A stretch of DNA of 44,269 nt from RGIG4140 sp045638265. GTDB lineage: Bacteria; Pseudomonadota; Alphaproteobacteria; CAAHEQ01; UBA3637. The translations under genes were made by a program, and so were the position numbers. Below the pieces are notes generated by a model. The model ran no database searches. It saw only the letters and a program-made list of their open reading frames with translations, and had not been told where the DNA came from. Positions 1-8,021 of the stretch are shown in pieces (positions within the stretch are counted from its first letter, which is position 1; the number at the start of each line of letters is the position of its first letter). The stretch is from NCBI GenBank assembly GCA_045638265.1, contig JAZUBA010000047.1:1-44269 (forward strand), read 5' to 3'.

Positions 1-1991
1 TCTCCTAATGAAACAGTCCCTGTCGTTTGCAAATATGCTCCATAACCTGTTCCTGTGGCATTAATCGTCATATCAACATCGGCTAATTCAATATCAACTT
101 TTGACTTATCTGCATTATAAATACCATAAGTATCGGCACCACTAACATTCATTACAACTTTACCTGTTGATGTAACACTTGTTTCAGATGATAAATCTGA
201 TGCCAAATCAGCTGTCATCAAACCTATGGCAAAACTGTTTTCAGCTTCGGCCGTTAATGTTGTTTCGCCACTGCCTAATGATAATTGATTACCATATTGT
301 GCTGAAATAGCATAAGCAGAACCATTTGTTGATGTTGCCGTAATGCTTGTTGTATCTGATTCAATAACTGTTTCTGACGGTCCGCTGGCTTGAATACCAA
401 GTGCCAAACCTGTGCCTGCATTGGCAGTAATTGATACATCTGAACTGTTAATATGAACATTTGAAATCAGATTTGGATCAGACAAGGATTGAATACCATA
501 TGCTTGTGTCGCACCATTTGCAACAATACTTGTCGTATCTGTATTTAAATTGATATCCCCAATATTAAAATAAATACCTGTTGCCGTTGCATTTTCACTG
601 GTTGCCGAAATATTTGTTTGACTGCCATTTGTCGTTAAATTGGACTTTGTAACATCAGCACCCCAAGCACCTGCTTTACCATTTACATCTAATGTTAAAT
701 CAGAAACTGTTAATTCTGTACCATTCTTGATATTAGCACCAATACCTTTTCCATTTGATGAGCTGACTGTTCCGTCAAAATGAGCTAAATCAAGAACACC
801 TGTTGTTGCTCTGATACCTTCTGCTCTGGTTGACCCGTCAACTGTCGCATTTATTTTTCCATTGGATATAATTGTTCCACTTGTTGTAGCATCATCAGTT
901 GTTGTATATATACCATAGGCATAACCGGATGTTCCGGATGAATCAATATCTAAATTAACCGTTGAATCAGCACCGATATTGGTTGTTGAACCATATTGAG
1001 CAACAATACCGGCTGACGCCATTGTTGTTGATTCAACATTAATATCCGTTGTTGTTGATTCAATATTAAGTGTTGCACCTTCGCCTGATACAAATGCACC
1101 AATAATGGGTTCATATCTTAATTCTTTTGTTCCTGTATAAGCATATTCATTACTTGCATTAATTGTAACAGAATTACCGGTTAAATTAACCGTAGATGTC
1201 TGTCCTTCCGTACCGGTAATATCAAGAGCATGGTTCACCAAATTACTGTTTTGAGAGGTAATGGTTGTGTTGTCACTGGCAAAATTAATCGTACCGCCAT
1301 AAACCATGGCAGCCCCTAAATTTTTAGTAGAATTTGAAGCTGTAATATTGGTTGTCGTTGCATTAAAATCAAGTGTATCGCCACCAGAAATGTAAGCACC
1401 AAAAACTTCACTTGAACCGGTTACACCGTTTTGCGTAACATCACCACCTGTTGCCGTAATATCCGTTAATTCTCCTTTAAATTCAACAGAACCGCCACTC
1501 CAAACATCTACACCATAGACGAGACCGTTTTTTCCCGAAACATCAACCTTTACCGAACCGTCAAATTCTGCCGTACCACCTGCATTTTGACGAATACCGC
1601 GAGATTGTGTGCTTCCTGTACTATCAATATCAATATTCAAATTACCCGTAAAAGTAAAATCTCCGTTTGAATCATTTGATGTCCAACCGTAATTTCTGGA
1701 AGGGGTTGCATTGGCATCATTTTGAATCGTTAAGGTATAATCACCCGTATCAACACTTGATGTACCTGATGACAAAATACCCGCATAACGACCTGCTCCA
1801 TCTGTTGAAGCAATATCAGTATAAACAGTTTCATCTTGAGTCAATGTATAAGTTGAATTATTTAAATTTAAACCTGTTGTTGCAGCCATAGCAGGAACAG
1901 ACAACATAGCGAGATTCAGAATCGCACATTTTAATAAGACGTTTCTATATCTTTTAGTCAGCTCCGTAATAGCAGTATTTGAATAACGCAT
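1..1991 (-). CDS. Large secreted adhesin / autotransporter-like passenger, N-terminal part (runs off the left edge)
   Basis: Open without a stop from the ATG at 1991-1989 to the window edge, giving 663 complete codons; the stop lies outside. An AAGGAG ribosome site sits 6-7 bases before the start. The first ~36 residues form a long signal peptide: basic n-region (LTKRYRNVLLK), hydrophobic core, and cleavage probably after AMA. The rest has almost no Cys and is rich in Ser, Thr, Asn, Gly and Asp. It consists of irregular ~20-30 residue units such as TTNITASNS, STTTDINVES and TTSITATSTNGSAYAI, typical of right-handed beta-helix passengers. By family knowledge this suggests a type V (autotransporter) or similar surface protein, but the beta-barrel that would prove it would be encoded beyond the edge. 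An S-layer-like or other repeat adhesin is the alternative. Function is inferred from composition only. Confidence 0.75.
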   Translation of the reverse strand, partial: MRYSNTAITELTKRYRNVLLKCAILNLAMLSVPAMAATTGLNLNNSTYTLTQDETVYTDIASTDGAGRYAGILSSGTSSVDTGDYTLTIQNDANATPSRNYGWTSNDSNGDFTFTGNLNIDIDSTGSTQSRGIRQNAGGTAEFDGSVKVDVSGKNGLVYGVDVWSGGSVEFKGELTDITATGGDVTQNGVTGSSEVFGAYISGGDTLDFNATTTNITASNSTKNLGAAMVYGGTINFASDNTTITSQNSNLVNHALDITGTEGQTSTVNLTGNSVTINASNEYAYTGTKELRYEPIIGAFVSGEGATLNIESTTTDINVESTTMASAGIVAQYGSTTNIGADSTVNLDIDSSGTSGYAYGIYTTTDDATTSGTIISNGKINATVDGSTRAEGIRATTGVLDLAHFDGTVSSSNGKGIGANIKNGTELTVSDLTLDVNGKAGAWGADVTKSNLTTNGSQTNISATSENATATGIYFNIGDINLNTDTTSIVANGATQAYGIQSLSDPNLISNVHINSSDVSITANAGTGLALGIQASGPSETVIESDTTSITATSTNGSAYAISAQYGNQLSLGSGETTLTAEAENSFAIGLMTADLASDLSSETSVTSTGKVVMNVSGADTYGIYNADKSKVDIELADVDMTINATGTGYGAYLQTTGTVSLG

Positions 1992-2018
1992 ATTACATTC
2001 TCCTTTTGTTATTCCCAA

Positions 2019-2037
2019 AAAACGAACTTTTCGTTTT
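2019..2037 (-). promoter_or_regulatory. Inverted repeat in the adhesin 5' leader, attenuator-like
   Basis: Perfect 8-base stem AAAACGAA / TTCGTTTT with a 3-base loop. On the minus strand it is followed by two further T residues and lies about 25 bases upstream of the adhesin start, just before the ribosome site. A short AT-rich hairpin with a T-run inside a leader could act as a weak attenuator or a translational control element. That role is inference from position. Confidence 0.35.
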
Positions 2038-2050
2038 CTTTCACATAAAA

Positions 2051-2079
2051 TTTAAAGCATACTTAATAATTATTTTCAA
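2051..2079 (-). promoter_or_regulatory. Possible promoter of the adhesin gene
   Basis: On the minus strand TTGAAA (2079-2074), a 17-base gap, then TTTAAA (2056-2051). The -10 match is poor, so this is only a candidate. It would place the transcript start just ahead of the inverted repeat at 2019-2037. Confidence 0.3.
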
Positions 2080-2213
2080 GCTTTTTTTTGATTTTTTTTC
2101 GGCCTGATATTTTATATATTATCGTATGTTTTTACAATCAAAATACCCAAAAAAAGATAAAAATATACTTTTATACAACTTGTTTTACCTGTAAATATGC
2201 TTACATAACTTGT

Positions 2214-3035
2214 ATGAAAAAATTTTTAATGCTTTATTTTTGTTTTTTTGTGTCAATTGCATCACATTCCGAACCGATTTCAGATGGCATTCCGTATCAT
2301 TTGTTATATGATAAAAATCCGATTTATAATTTAGAACAAAAACCTTTATTATCAATACTCAAAAACGATTTAAAAGAATCTGTCTTGTATGGTAATATGC
2401 CTGATTTTGAGATGTTTAAAACGAATCGAACAATACAATATTACCCCAACGGAAATGTAATGGTTAATTTTCAAATCAATGCCGACAACTCGGGGATTCA
2501 ATATGTTTATTATGAAAACGGAAATGTGATGACACAAATCCCCTTTACGAACAATGCGCGTAACGGAAATCAGAAAATTTATTATCAAAACGGTATATTA
2601 GCGGGTATTTTACCATACCAAAATGATATGCTGAACGGAACGGTTATGACTTACCATATTAACGGTAATGTTCAAATGCGTCAAACATATCAGAATAATA
2701 TCCGTGTCAACGGGGGGCAAATGTATCACTCAAACGGCAATTTGCATATTTCTCAAATTACACAAAACGGCAAAACAGACGGCATTAAAACAATGTATTA
2801 TGCTGACGGTGTTTTACAAGCTCAAATTCCTTATCAAAACGGTGTGATTGAAGGTGATGTTCAACTCTATTATCCAACCGGTGAAACATTGGCTATTTTA
2901 ACATTTCAAAACGATACGGTTATCAAAAATGTCTGCTATACAACATTTGGACAGCAAGCAACCCTTAATCGTGCAGAAATATATAAATTAAAAAACGGAC
3001 TGTTCCCGATTAATTGTTATTATCAGCAAGAATAG
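2214..3035 (+). CDS. Secreted YwqK/MORN-like repeat protein
   Basis: 273 residues starting at MKKFLML. An in-frame upstream ATG at 2088 would add 42 residues and bury the signal peptide, so 2214 is preferred although no strong ribosome site is visible. Residues 1-18 are a classical signal peptide with cleavage near SHS-EP. From about residue 70 the protein is a run of ~21-23 residue units of the form Y-x-N-G-N/x-V...Y-x-N-x-x-x-N-G (for example YYENGNVMTQI, YYQNGILAGI, YHINGNVQMRQ). These match the YwqK / MORN-variant toxin-antitoxin-like family. Such units form stacked beta-hairpins and usually mediate binding. No toxin partner is adjacent. It probably acts in the periplasm or on the surface. 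Role unknown. Confidence 0.75.
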   Translation: MKKFLMLYFCFFVSIASHSEPISDGIPYHLLYDKNPIYNLEQKPLLSILKNDLKESVLYGNMPDFEMFKTNRTIQYYPNGNVMVNFQINADNSGIQYVYYENGNVMTQIPFTNNARNGNQKIYYQNGILAGILPYQNDMLNGTVMTYHINGNVQMRQTYQNNIRVNGGQMYHSNGNLHISQITQNGKTDGIKTMYYADGVLQAQIPYQNGVIEGDVQLYYPTGETLAILTFQNDTVIKNVCYTTFGQQATLNRAEIYKLKNGLFPINCYYQQE

Positions 3036-3045
3036 TCGTTTATCA

Positions 3046-3074
3046 TTGACAAACGAAAAATATGACGTTATGAT
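3046..3074 (+). promoter_or_regulatory. Sigma70-type promoter of endonuclease I gene
   Basis: TTGACA at 3046-3051, 17-base spacer, TATGAT at 3069-3074. It lies about 30 bases before the endA start, so the gene is probably transcribed on its own or together with nfo. Confidence 0.7.
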
Positions 3075-3105
3075 TTGATAAAACTTAATTTCTAGTGAGG
3101 ATTTT

Positions 3106-4005
3106 ATGCGTCAGATTTTTCCGTTAATGTGTCTTTCAGCTTGTTTGATAACAATGTCTGCAACAGCTCAAAATACAAGTAATTCATCTTTCAGTAAAGC
3201 AAAAGAAATGTTATTGAAAAACATTTATACCGATTATTTTCAAACAGTTTATTGCGGGGCAACATATGACCCAAAAACAAAAAAAATCGTTACTTATCCC
3301 GATGATTTTAATAAAACCGTTTTACCGGACAGAGCCGAACGGATTGAATATGAACATATTGTACCAACAGAAAACTTTGGTCGTTTCTTTTCGGAATGGC
3401 GTGAAGGCAGTATTTTATGTCGGGATTCCCTTAACCGCAAATACAAAGGACGAAAGTGTGCCGAAAAAGCCAATATTATTTACGGCTTAATGCAAGCAGA
3501 TATGTATAATTTATATCCGGCTATCGGTTCGGTAAACGGAGCCCGTTCTAATTTAACATTTACACAATTACCCGAAAATATCCCGTCCTCCTTTGGCGGT
3601 TGTCCGTTTAAAATTGCAGACAGAAAAGCCGAACCGCCTGAATCGGCTCGTGGTATTGTCGGCAGAACAACCCTCTATTTTGAAGAAGCGTATGCACCTC
3701 GTTACAAATTGAGTGATTCTCAACGTAAACTCATGCAAGAATGGGCAACAAAATATCCTGTTACGAAATGGGAATGTACACGTACTTACCGTATTGAATT
3801 GTATCAGGCCTCTGAAAATAAAGTTGTCAAAGAGGCATGTATGCGTGCGAATCTGTGGCCGACAAAAGAAGAAATGTTAGCTCAACAGCAACAAATGGAA
3901 GCCGAGCGTTTAGCAGAAGCTGAAAAAGCACAACAAAAGGCCAAAAAGAAAACAAAAAAGACAACTAAAAAAAGCAAAAAAACAGTTAAAGCAGAAAATA
4001 AATAG
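3106..4005 (+). CDS. endA: Endonuclease I family nuclease (EndA-like), secreted
   Basis: 299 residues, with a GAGG ribosome site before the start. Residues 1-21 are a signal peptide (cleavage near ATA-Q); a LSAC sequence at 10-13 could instead be a lipobox. The core matches endonuclease I: E83-H84-x-V-P with the catalytic His, then the MYNLYP (N135) and S-V-N-G-x-R-S-N (142-149) segments that hold the metal ion in the beta-beta-alpha-metal fold. By family knowledge it cuts DNA and RNA nonspecifically in the periplasm or outside the cell. The last ~40 residues are unusual: a Gln/Glu stretch followed by a Lys/Thr-rich tail (KKKTKKTTKKSKK) absent from E. coli EndA, which may bind nucleic acid or the envelope. 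nfo follows 33 bases downstream, so two DNA-acting enzymes may share a transcript. Confidence 0.9.
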   Translation: MRQIFPLMCLSACLITMSATAQNTSNSSFSKAKEMLLKNIYTDYFQTVYCGATYDPKTKKIVTYPDDFNKTVLPDRAERIEYEHIVPTENFGRFFSEWREGSILCRDSLNRKYKGRKCAEKANIIYGLMQADMYNLYPAIGSVNGARSNLTFTQLPENIPSSFGGCPFKIADRKAEPPESARGIVGRTTLYFEEAYAPRYKLSDSQRKLMQEWATKYPVTKWECTRTYRIELYQASENKVVKEACMRANLWPTKEEMLAQQQQMEAERLAEAEKAQQKAKKKTKKTTKKSKKTVKAENK

Positions 4006-4038
4006 CTTTTGTTAACAATATGAAATAATGGAGAAAAT

Positions 4039-4869
4039 ATGTTAAAAATAGGCGCACATCTTTCATCATCAAAAGGGTTTTTAGCCATGGGAGAAGAAAT
4101 GCTTGCCATGGGAGCAAACACCTGTCAGTTTTTTACCCGTAATCCTCGTGGCGGACAAGCAAAAGAAATCAATTCAAAAGATGTAGAAGCCTTTTTACAA
4201 CTCATGAAAGAAAACAATATTGACTCTATTTTAGCTCATGCCTCTTACACGATTAATCCATGTTCTGATAAAGAAGAAAATCGTATATTTGCCGGAAATA
4301 CGATGCATGATGATATGAAAAGAATGGATTGGATCCCAAATCAATACTATAATTTCCACCCAGGTTCGCATGTCGGTCAAGGAGTTGAACAGGGTATTTC
4401 ATATATTGTTGCATTATTGGATACCTTGTTAAAACCGGATATGAAAACAACCGTATTGTTAGAAACCATGTCCGGAAAAGGATCTGAAATCGGTCGTTCA
4501 TTTGAAGAATTAAAACAAATTATTGATAGATGTGAAAACGGTCAATTATTAGGTGTTTGCCTTGATACATGTCATATTTATTCTGCCGGATATGATATTG
4601 TGAATAATTTAGACGGGGTATTGGAACAATTTGATACCATTATCGGGTTGGACAGATTAAAAATGGTACATTTAAATGATAGTCTGATGCCATTTGCTTC
4701 CAATAAAGACCGTCATGCAAAATTAGGTGAAGGGACCATCGGTAGTGAAGCACTTATTCGCTTTATTAATCATCCGAAATTAAAACATTTGCCGTTTGTC
4801 TTGGAAACACCTAATGAATTTGACGGTTATAAAAAAGAAATTGAATTTTTACGTGCCAATTTCGGATAA
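4039..4869 (+). CDS. nfo: Deoxyribonuclease IV (AP endonuclease)
   Basis: 276 residues, the usual length. TIM-barrel Nfo family: N-terminal KIGAHLSSSKG (H7), ILAHASY (H67), FHPGSH (H107, H111), E142 in LLETMSG, CLDTCH (D176, H179), MVHLNDS, RHAKLGEG and C-terminal LETPNE. These supply the three-zinc site. It incises DNA 5' to abasic sites in base-excision repair, in the cytoplasm. A GGAG ribosome site precedes the ATG. It follows endA closely and ends before a strong hairpin terminator. All key ligands are present. Confidence 0.97.
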   Translation: MLKIGAHLSSSKGFLAMGEEMLAMGANTCQFFTRNPRGGQAKEINSKDVEAFLQLMKENNIDSILAHASYTINPCSDKEENRIFAGNTMHDDMKRMDWIPNQYYNFHPGSHVGQGVEQGISYIVALLDTLLKPDMKTTVLLETMSGKGSEIGRSFEELKQIIDRCENGQLLGVCLDTCHIYSAGYDIVNNLDGVLEQFDTIIGLDRLKMVHLNDSLMPFASNKDRHAKLGEGTIGSEALIRFINHPKLKHLPFVLETPNEFDGYKKEIEFLRANFG

Positions 4870-4888
4870 AATTAAGATATGACAGATA

Positions 4889-4919
4889 AAAAAGGGCGGA
4901 TAACTTTTCCGTCCTTTTT
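4889..4919. terminator. Bidirectional rho-independent terminator between nfo and tspO
   Basis: 12-base stem AAAAAGGGCGGA / TCCGTCCTTTTT (one G-T pair) around a 7-base loop. It has A-tract and T-tract flanks and sits between two convergent genes. Confidence 0.85.
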
Positions 4920-4963
4920 AGCCGTTTCTTTTAGGGTATGTTTTTCATATTCAACGTATGGTT

Positions 4964-5446
4964 TTAGCCCCACAAAATAGCACTGTTTAAATAAAGTGCA
5001 AAAAAGCTCCATAGCAATTGCGGAACAAGTAACAATCCTGCCGTTTTAGATACGGGATAAAATGTTTTTATTGTTAAAACCAATAATACAATTAATGCAA
5101 TAATAACGCCTATACCCCCTTGTACACTATGCAAATAAAAAAACACAAACGGCCATAGTGCAGTACACATCAGTTGTAAAGCAAAAAAGCGTGGACTGGC
5201 TTTATTCCATACCAAAAACATAGATATTGCCATTAATATATATAAAATCGGCCATACGATTGAAAAAATATAGTCAGGTGGGGTTAAGCTTGGCAATGGT
5301 AGCGATTTATACCACATCATACTCTCTTCTGTCATAAATGAACCACCAACCGCTCCAACGGCATTCACACATACAAGTAAAAAGATTAAACGAAACACTT
5401 TTTTCAGCAACGTATCTTCTTTTTGAATGGTCTGATTATCTGTCAT
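4964..5446 (-). CDS. tspO: TspO/MBR family membrane protein
   Basis: 160 residues with five hydrophobic segments, as in the family. Signature pieces are W-Y-x-S-L-P-L-P-x-x-T-P-P in the first loop, then F-x-I-V-W-P-I-L-Y, ALQLMCTALWP, and the last helix LLVPQLLWSFFALYLNSAI. An N-terminal cytosolic extension of ~18 residues precedes the first helix. TspO proteins bind porphyrins and other tetrapyrroles and modulate stress or photosynthesis regulation in alphaproteobacteria. Its start lies 1 base after the stop of the upstream hydrolase gene, so the two are probably translationally coupled. The physiological ligand cannot be told from sequence. Confidence 0.92.
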   Translation of the reverse strand: MTDNQTIQKEDTLLKKVFRLIFLLVCVNAVGAVGGSFMTEESMMWYKSLPLPSLTPPDYIFSIVWPILYILMAISMFLVWNKASPRFFALQLMCTALWPFVFFYLHSVQGGIGVIIALIVLLVLTIKTFYPVSKTAGLLLVPQLLWSFFALYLNSAILWG

Positions 5447-5447
5447 T

Positions 5448-6194
5448 TTATTTTGTTTCTCCTTTGTTAATCAGACGTTGCAGTATTTCTTCAAAAGGAT
5501 AAGATAAAAGCCGATGATCTCCGTTTTTGATGATTTCAACCGCAACATCTTCAGATTTTAATATATCTTTTATTTTTAATGAATTTTCCCAAGGAACAAG
5601 CGTATCTTTATCGCCATGTGCCAATACAACAGAACCAGTATACTCAATCGGTCGATGAAGCAATAAATACGGTTCGGCTTCCGTAAACATCGGATAGGCA
5701 AAACAATATCCTTTTGTCTGTTCATTCGGTCCTAAAACAACACCGCTTTTTAATAATTCACGAATGTCAGGGGTAAAGATTTTTTCCCATACTGTTTGTA
5801 AAAAATCAACACCGGCAGCAATGGTCAGAACGCCTTTAACCTGTTGCGGTAATTTTTCCGCCAACAAATAAGCAATCCATCCGCCTAACGAACTGCCAAA
5901 TAAATATAACGGAGCCGTTATGTTTTCAGCTTGTATGACATCCAGTACATCTTGCAAACACCGCCCTACTCTAAAATCAGACGGTTCACCCTCCGATTCA
6001 CCATGTGCCGTGTAATCTACAGATAAATAACTATATCCGTTTTGTTCGGCAAATGCTTTTGTGCGTAAGCCTTTTTGACTGTGTCGTGATGAATTTAAAC
6101 CATGCAAATAAATCACACAAGGCTGATTTTCGTTATAAATATAATCGTAAACGATTGTCTTTTGAATGTTGTTTTTTATTTTTTGTTGTATCAT
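5448..6194 (-). CDS. Alpha/beta hydrolase (cytosolic serine esterase-like)
   Basis: 248 residues, no signal peptide. Oxyanion-side H-G motif at LHGLNSSR (30-37). Nucleophile elbow G-S-S-L-G-G with Ser102, acid D197 in HGDKDTLVP, and catalytic H227 in NGDHRLL complete the triad. The layout resembles small YqiA/YbfF/RBBP9-like carboxylesterases. Substrate unknown. First gene of a two-gene unit with tspO, divergent from comF with only 47 bases between the starts. Confidence 0.88.
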   Translation of the reverse strand: MIQQKIKNNIQKTIVYDYIYNENQPCVIYLHGLNSSRHSQKGLRTKAFAEQNGYSYLSVDYTAHGESEGEPSDFRVGRCLQDVLDVIQAENITAPLYLFGSSLGGWIAYLLAEKLPQQVKGVLTIAAGVDFLQTVWEKIFTPDIRELLKSGVVLGPNEQTKGYCFAYPMFTEAEPYLLLHRPIEYTGSVVLAHGDKDTLVPWENSLKIKDILKSEDVAVEIIKNGDHRLLSYPFEEILQRLINKGETK

Positions 6195-6241
6195 TGTAAA
6201 TTATCCTTGATTTTATACCCATTATAAAGTAATCTGTTTTT

Positions 6242-6997
6242 ATGAAAATAACAAGCTCTTTTATTCAAAATTTTAAAAAAATATTCAAAAACATCGGATC
6301 TTATATTTTTCCGCCTCAGTGTCCTTATTGTGATAAAATCATTGACGATCAACAAATTTTGTGCGATGACTGTTTCAGTCGTATCCGATTTATTACCGGT
6401 AATAAATGTTATCGTTGCGGTCGTCCGTTACCGCAATCTTTTCCGAATGATGACGGCAAACTCCTCTGTCCGAAATGTATGAGTAAACGTCCGCCGTATG
6501 ATTTGGTGCGTTCCGTTTTTATTTATGATTCATTTTCAAGAGAAGCTATTTTGAAATTAAAATATGCACATCGGTCTGATTTACGTCATTTCTTTGTTAA
6601 TTATATGATGCGTGCCGGAGTGGATTTGTTTGATAAAAGCGACTTAATTATGCCTGTCCCAATGTATTGGAAACGCAGAGTGAAACGAAAATACAATCAG
6701 GCAACTGTTTTGGCAGAACTCCTAGCCAAACATACAAAAATTCCTCATTCAGCTACCAATTTATGCCGAATAAGACATACACAAACGCAAACCAGAAAAT
6801 CGGCAAAAGACAGGCATAAAAATATGAAAAATGTGTTTATTTTGAAAAATCCGGAACAAGTTCAGGGGAAATCTATTTTATTGATTGATGATGTCGTTAC
6901 AACGGGAGCAACGGTAACCGGTTGTGCTAAAATACTTAAGAAGCATGGTGCCAAAGCTGTTTATGTATTAACGATAGCACAATCAATTAACGAGTAG
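6242..6997 (+). CDS. comF: ComF family phosphoribosyltransferase-like protein
   Basis: 251 residues. N-terminal zinc-binding region with paired Cys at C27/C30, C41/C44, C56/C59 and C76/C79. A type I phosphoribosyltransferase domain follows, with the PRPP loop SILLIDDVVTTGAT at 211-224 and the family segment KRRVKRKYNQA at 144-154. ComFC proteins take part in DNA uptake for natural transformation, with a proposed helicase-associated role; the enzymatic activity is unsettled. No other competence gene is in the window except the prepilin-type peptidase. No clear ribosome site precedes the ATG. Its 3' end overlaps the convergent glycosyltransferase gene by 11 bases. Confidence 0.93.
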   Translation: MKITSSFIQNFKKIFKNIGSYIFPPQCPYCDKIIDDQQILCDDCFSRIRFITGNKCYRCGRPLPQSFPNDDGKLLCPKCMSKRPPYDLVRSVFIYDSFSREAILKLKYAHRSDLRHFFVNYMMRAGVDLFDKSDLIMPVPMYWKRRVKRKYNQATVLAELLAKHTKIPHSATNLCRIRHTQTQTRKSAKDRHKNMKNVFILKNPEQVQGKSILLIDDVVTTGATVTGCAKILKKHGAKAVYVLTIAQSINE

Positions 6998-8021
6998 TAT
7001 TTTCTTTTTCTGATTGAAGCACGCATTTTAGATAATTACAAACAAATTGCTCTGTTTTCCCCGTTGTGTAATGTAACTCCAACGATGATTTTCCTTTATC
7101 AATTCTCGTTATTTTATAACGTCCTTCCCGAGGAGGGTTGTCCTTGTAAAAACGCCACTCACCTCTTGTTTTTTGCCAGCGAACCAAATAAAACTGTCTG
7201 CCATTTGCAATAATAACATTTGCATATGGTTTGTCTGTTTCTCCTTTTTGAAGTGAATATGTATTGTTATTGATATAATACCGTGAAAAATAATGATAAT
7301 AAGGTCCTATTTTAAAAAAGTGCTTACTTCCGCTTGCATACAAATGTTCGGCATAATTTTCCGGACCGCCAAAATCAAACATAATTTCGTTTTCACGCAA
7401 TATTTTAAAATCGGTATAATGTTCCGTTTTTTTTATATATTCATCTAATTTATTAGACACAACAGACGTTATATTTTGATGGTAAAACCTTTTCTGTTGA
7501 TAATAATCCATAATCATTTTCATCAAAGGATGTTTTTCTTTCATTCCAACAAAGGAACCACTAATACTAGAATTACTTTGTTTTGCCAAAATTAAAGAAT
7601 TATTCAAAATTGGTTCCAGATGTTTAGTTAAAAGATGATCCGTATCTAAATATAATCCGCCATATTGATACAAAGCTTGAACACGGCACCAATCAGCCAC
7701 CCATTGCCATTTTTTTCTACTGTAAGCAGTCCGAACAAAATCATTGGCATTGACATCACAATTTGTTTCATCCCAACGCATAATTTTCCAATCTGGTAAA
7801 TGTTTATGCCAATTTTCAAGTGATTTCTTTACACTTTTGGGCTCGTCAGAACCCATCCATACATAATGGATAATTTTAGGGATTTTAACGTCTGTTAAAC
7901 CCGCCTGATACAGCAAATGATTAAACTGCCATTTGACTTCAAACCAAGAAATTTGAGAACAAACACCATAAGTTAATACACTACTAAAAATATAGAAGAT
8001 AAGAAAAACAAATTTATTCAT
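6987..8021 (-). CDS. Glycosyltransferase with DXD motif (Gly_transf_sug / OCH1-like)
   Basis: 344 residues. An N-terminal hydrophobic stretch (4-22) is a signal anchor or signal peptide. The core has IPKIIHYVWMG (47-57), typical of the start of the sugar-binding DXD family, then DWKIMRWDE, WADWCRV-type segments and LYLDTD (D126-x-D128), the metal/nucleotide-sugar site. Related enzymes include capsular polysaccharide and yeast OCH1-type transferases and the glucosylating toxin core. The donor and acceptor cannot be predicted. It is the last gene of the ankyrin-hydF operon and overlaps hydF by 8 bases, so translation is probably coupled. The functional link to hydF is not obvious. Confidence 0.85.
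   Translation of the reverse strand: MNKFVFLIFYIFSSVLTYGVCSQISWFEVKWQFNHLLYQAGLTDVKIPKIIHYVWMGSDEPKSVKKSLENWHKHLPDWKIMRWDETNCDVNANDFVRTAYSRKKWQWVADWCRVQALYQYGGLYLDTDHLLTKHLEPILNNSLILAKQSNSSISGSFVGMKEKHPLMKMIMDYYQQKRFYHQNITSVVSNKLDEYIKKTEHYTDFKILRENEIMFDFGGPENYAEHLYASGSKHFFKIGPYYHYFSRYYINNNTYSLQKGETDKPYANVIIANGRQFYLVRWQKTRGEWRFYKDNPPREGRYKITRIDKGKSSLELHYTTGKTEQFVCNYLKCVLQSEKENTTR

Noticed and set aside
275..1891. Short open frames within the adhesin gene region: one in another minus-strand frame (275-460) and one on the plus strand (1667-1891)
   Set aside because: They are low-complexity products of a strongly biased codon pattern in the real adhesin frame, with no ribosome site or homology.
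2214..3035. Secreted YwqK-like gene as antitoxin of a toxin-antitoxin pair
   Set aside because: An antitoxin would be cytosolic, this one has a signal peptide, and no toxin candidate is adjacent.
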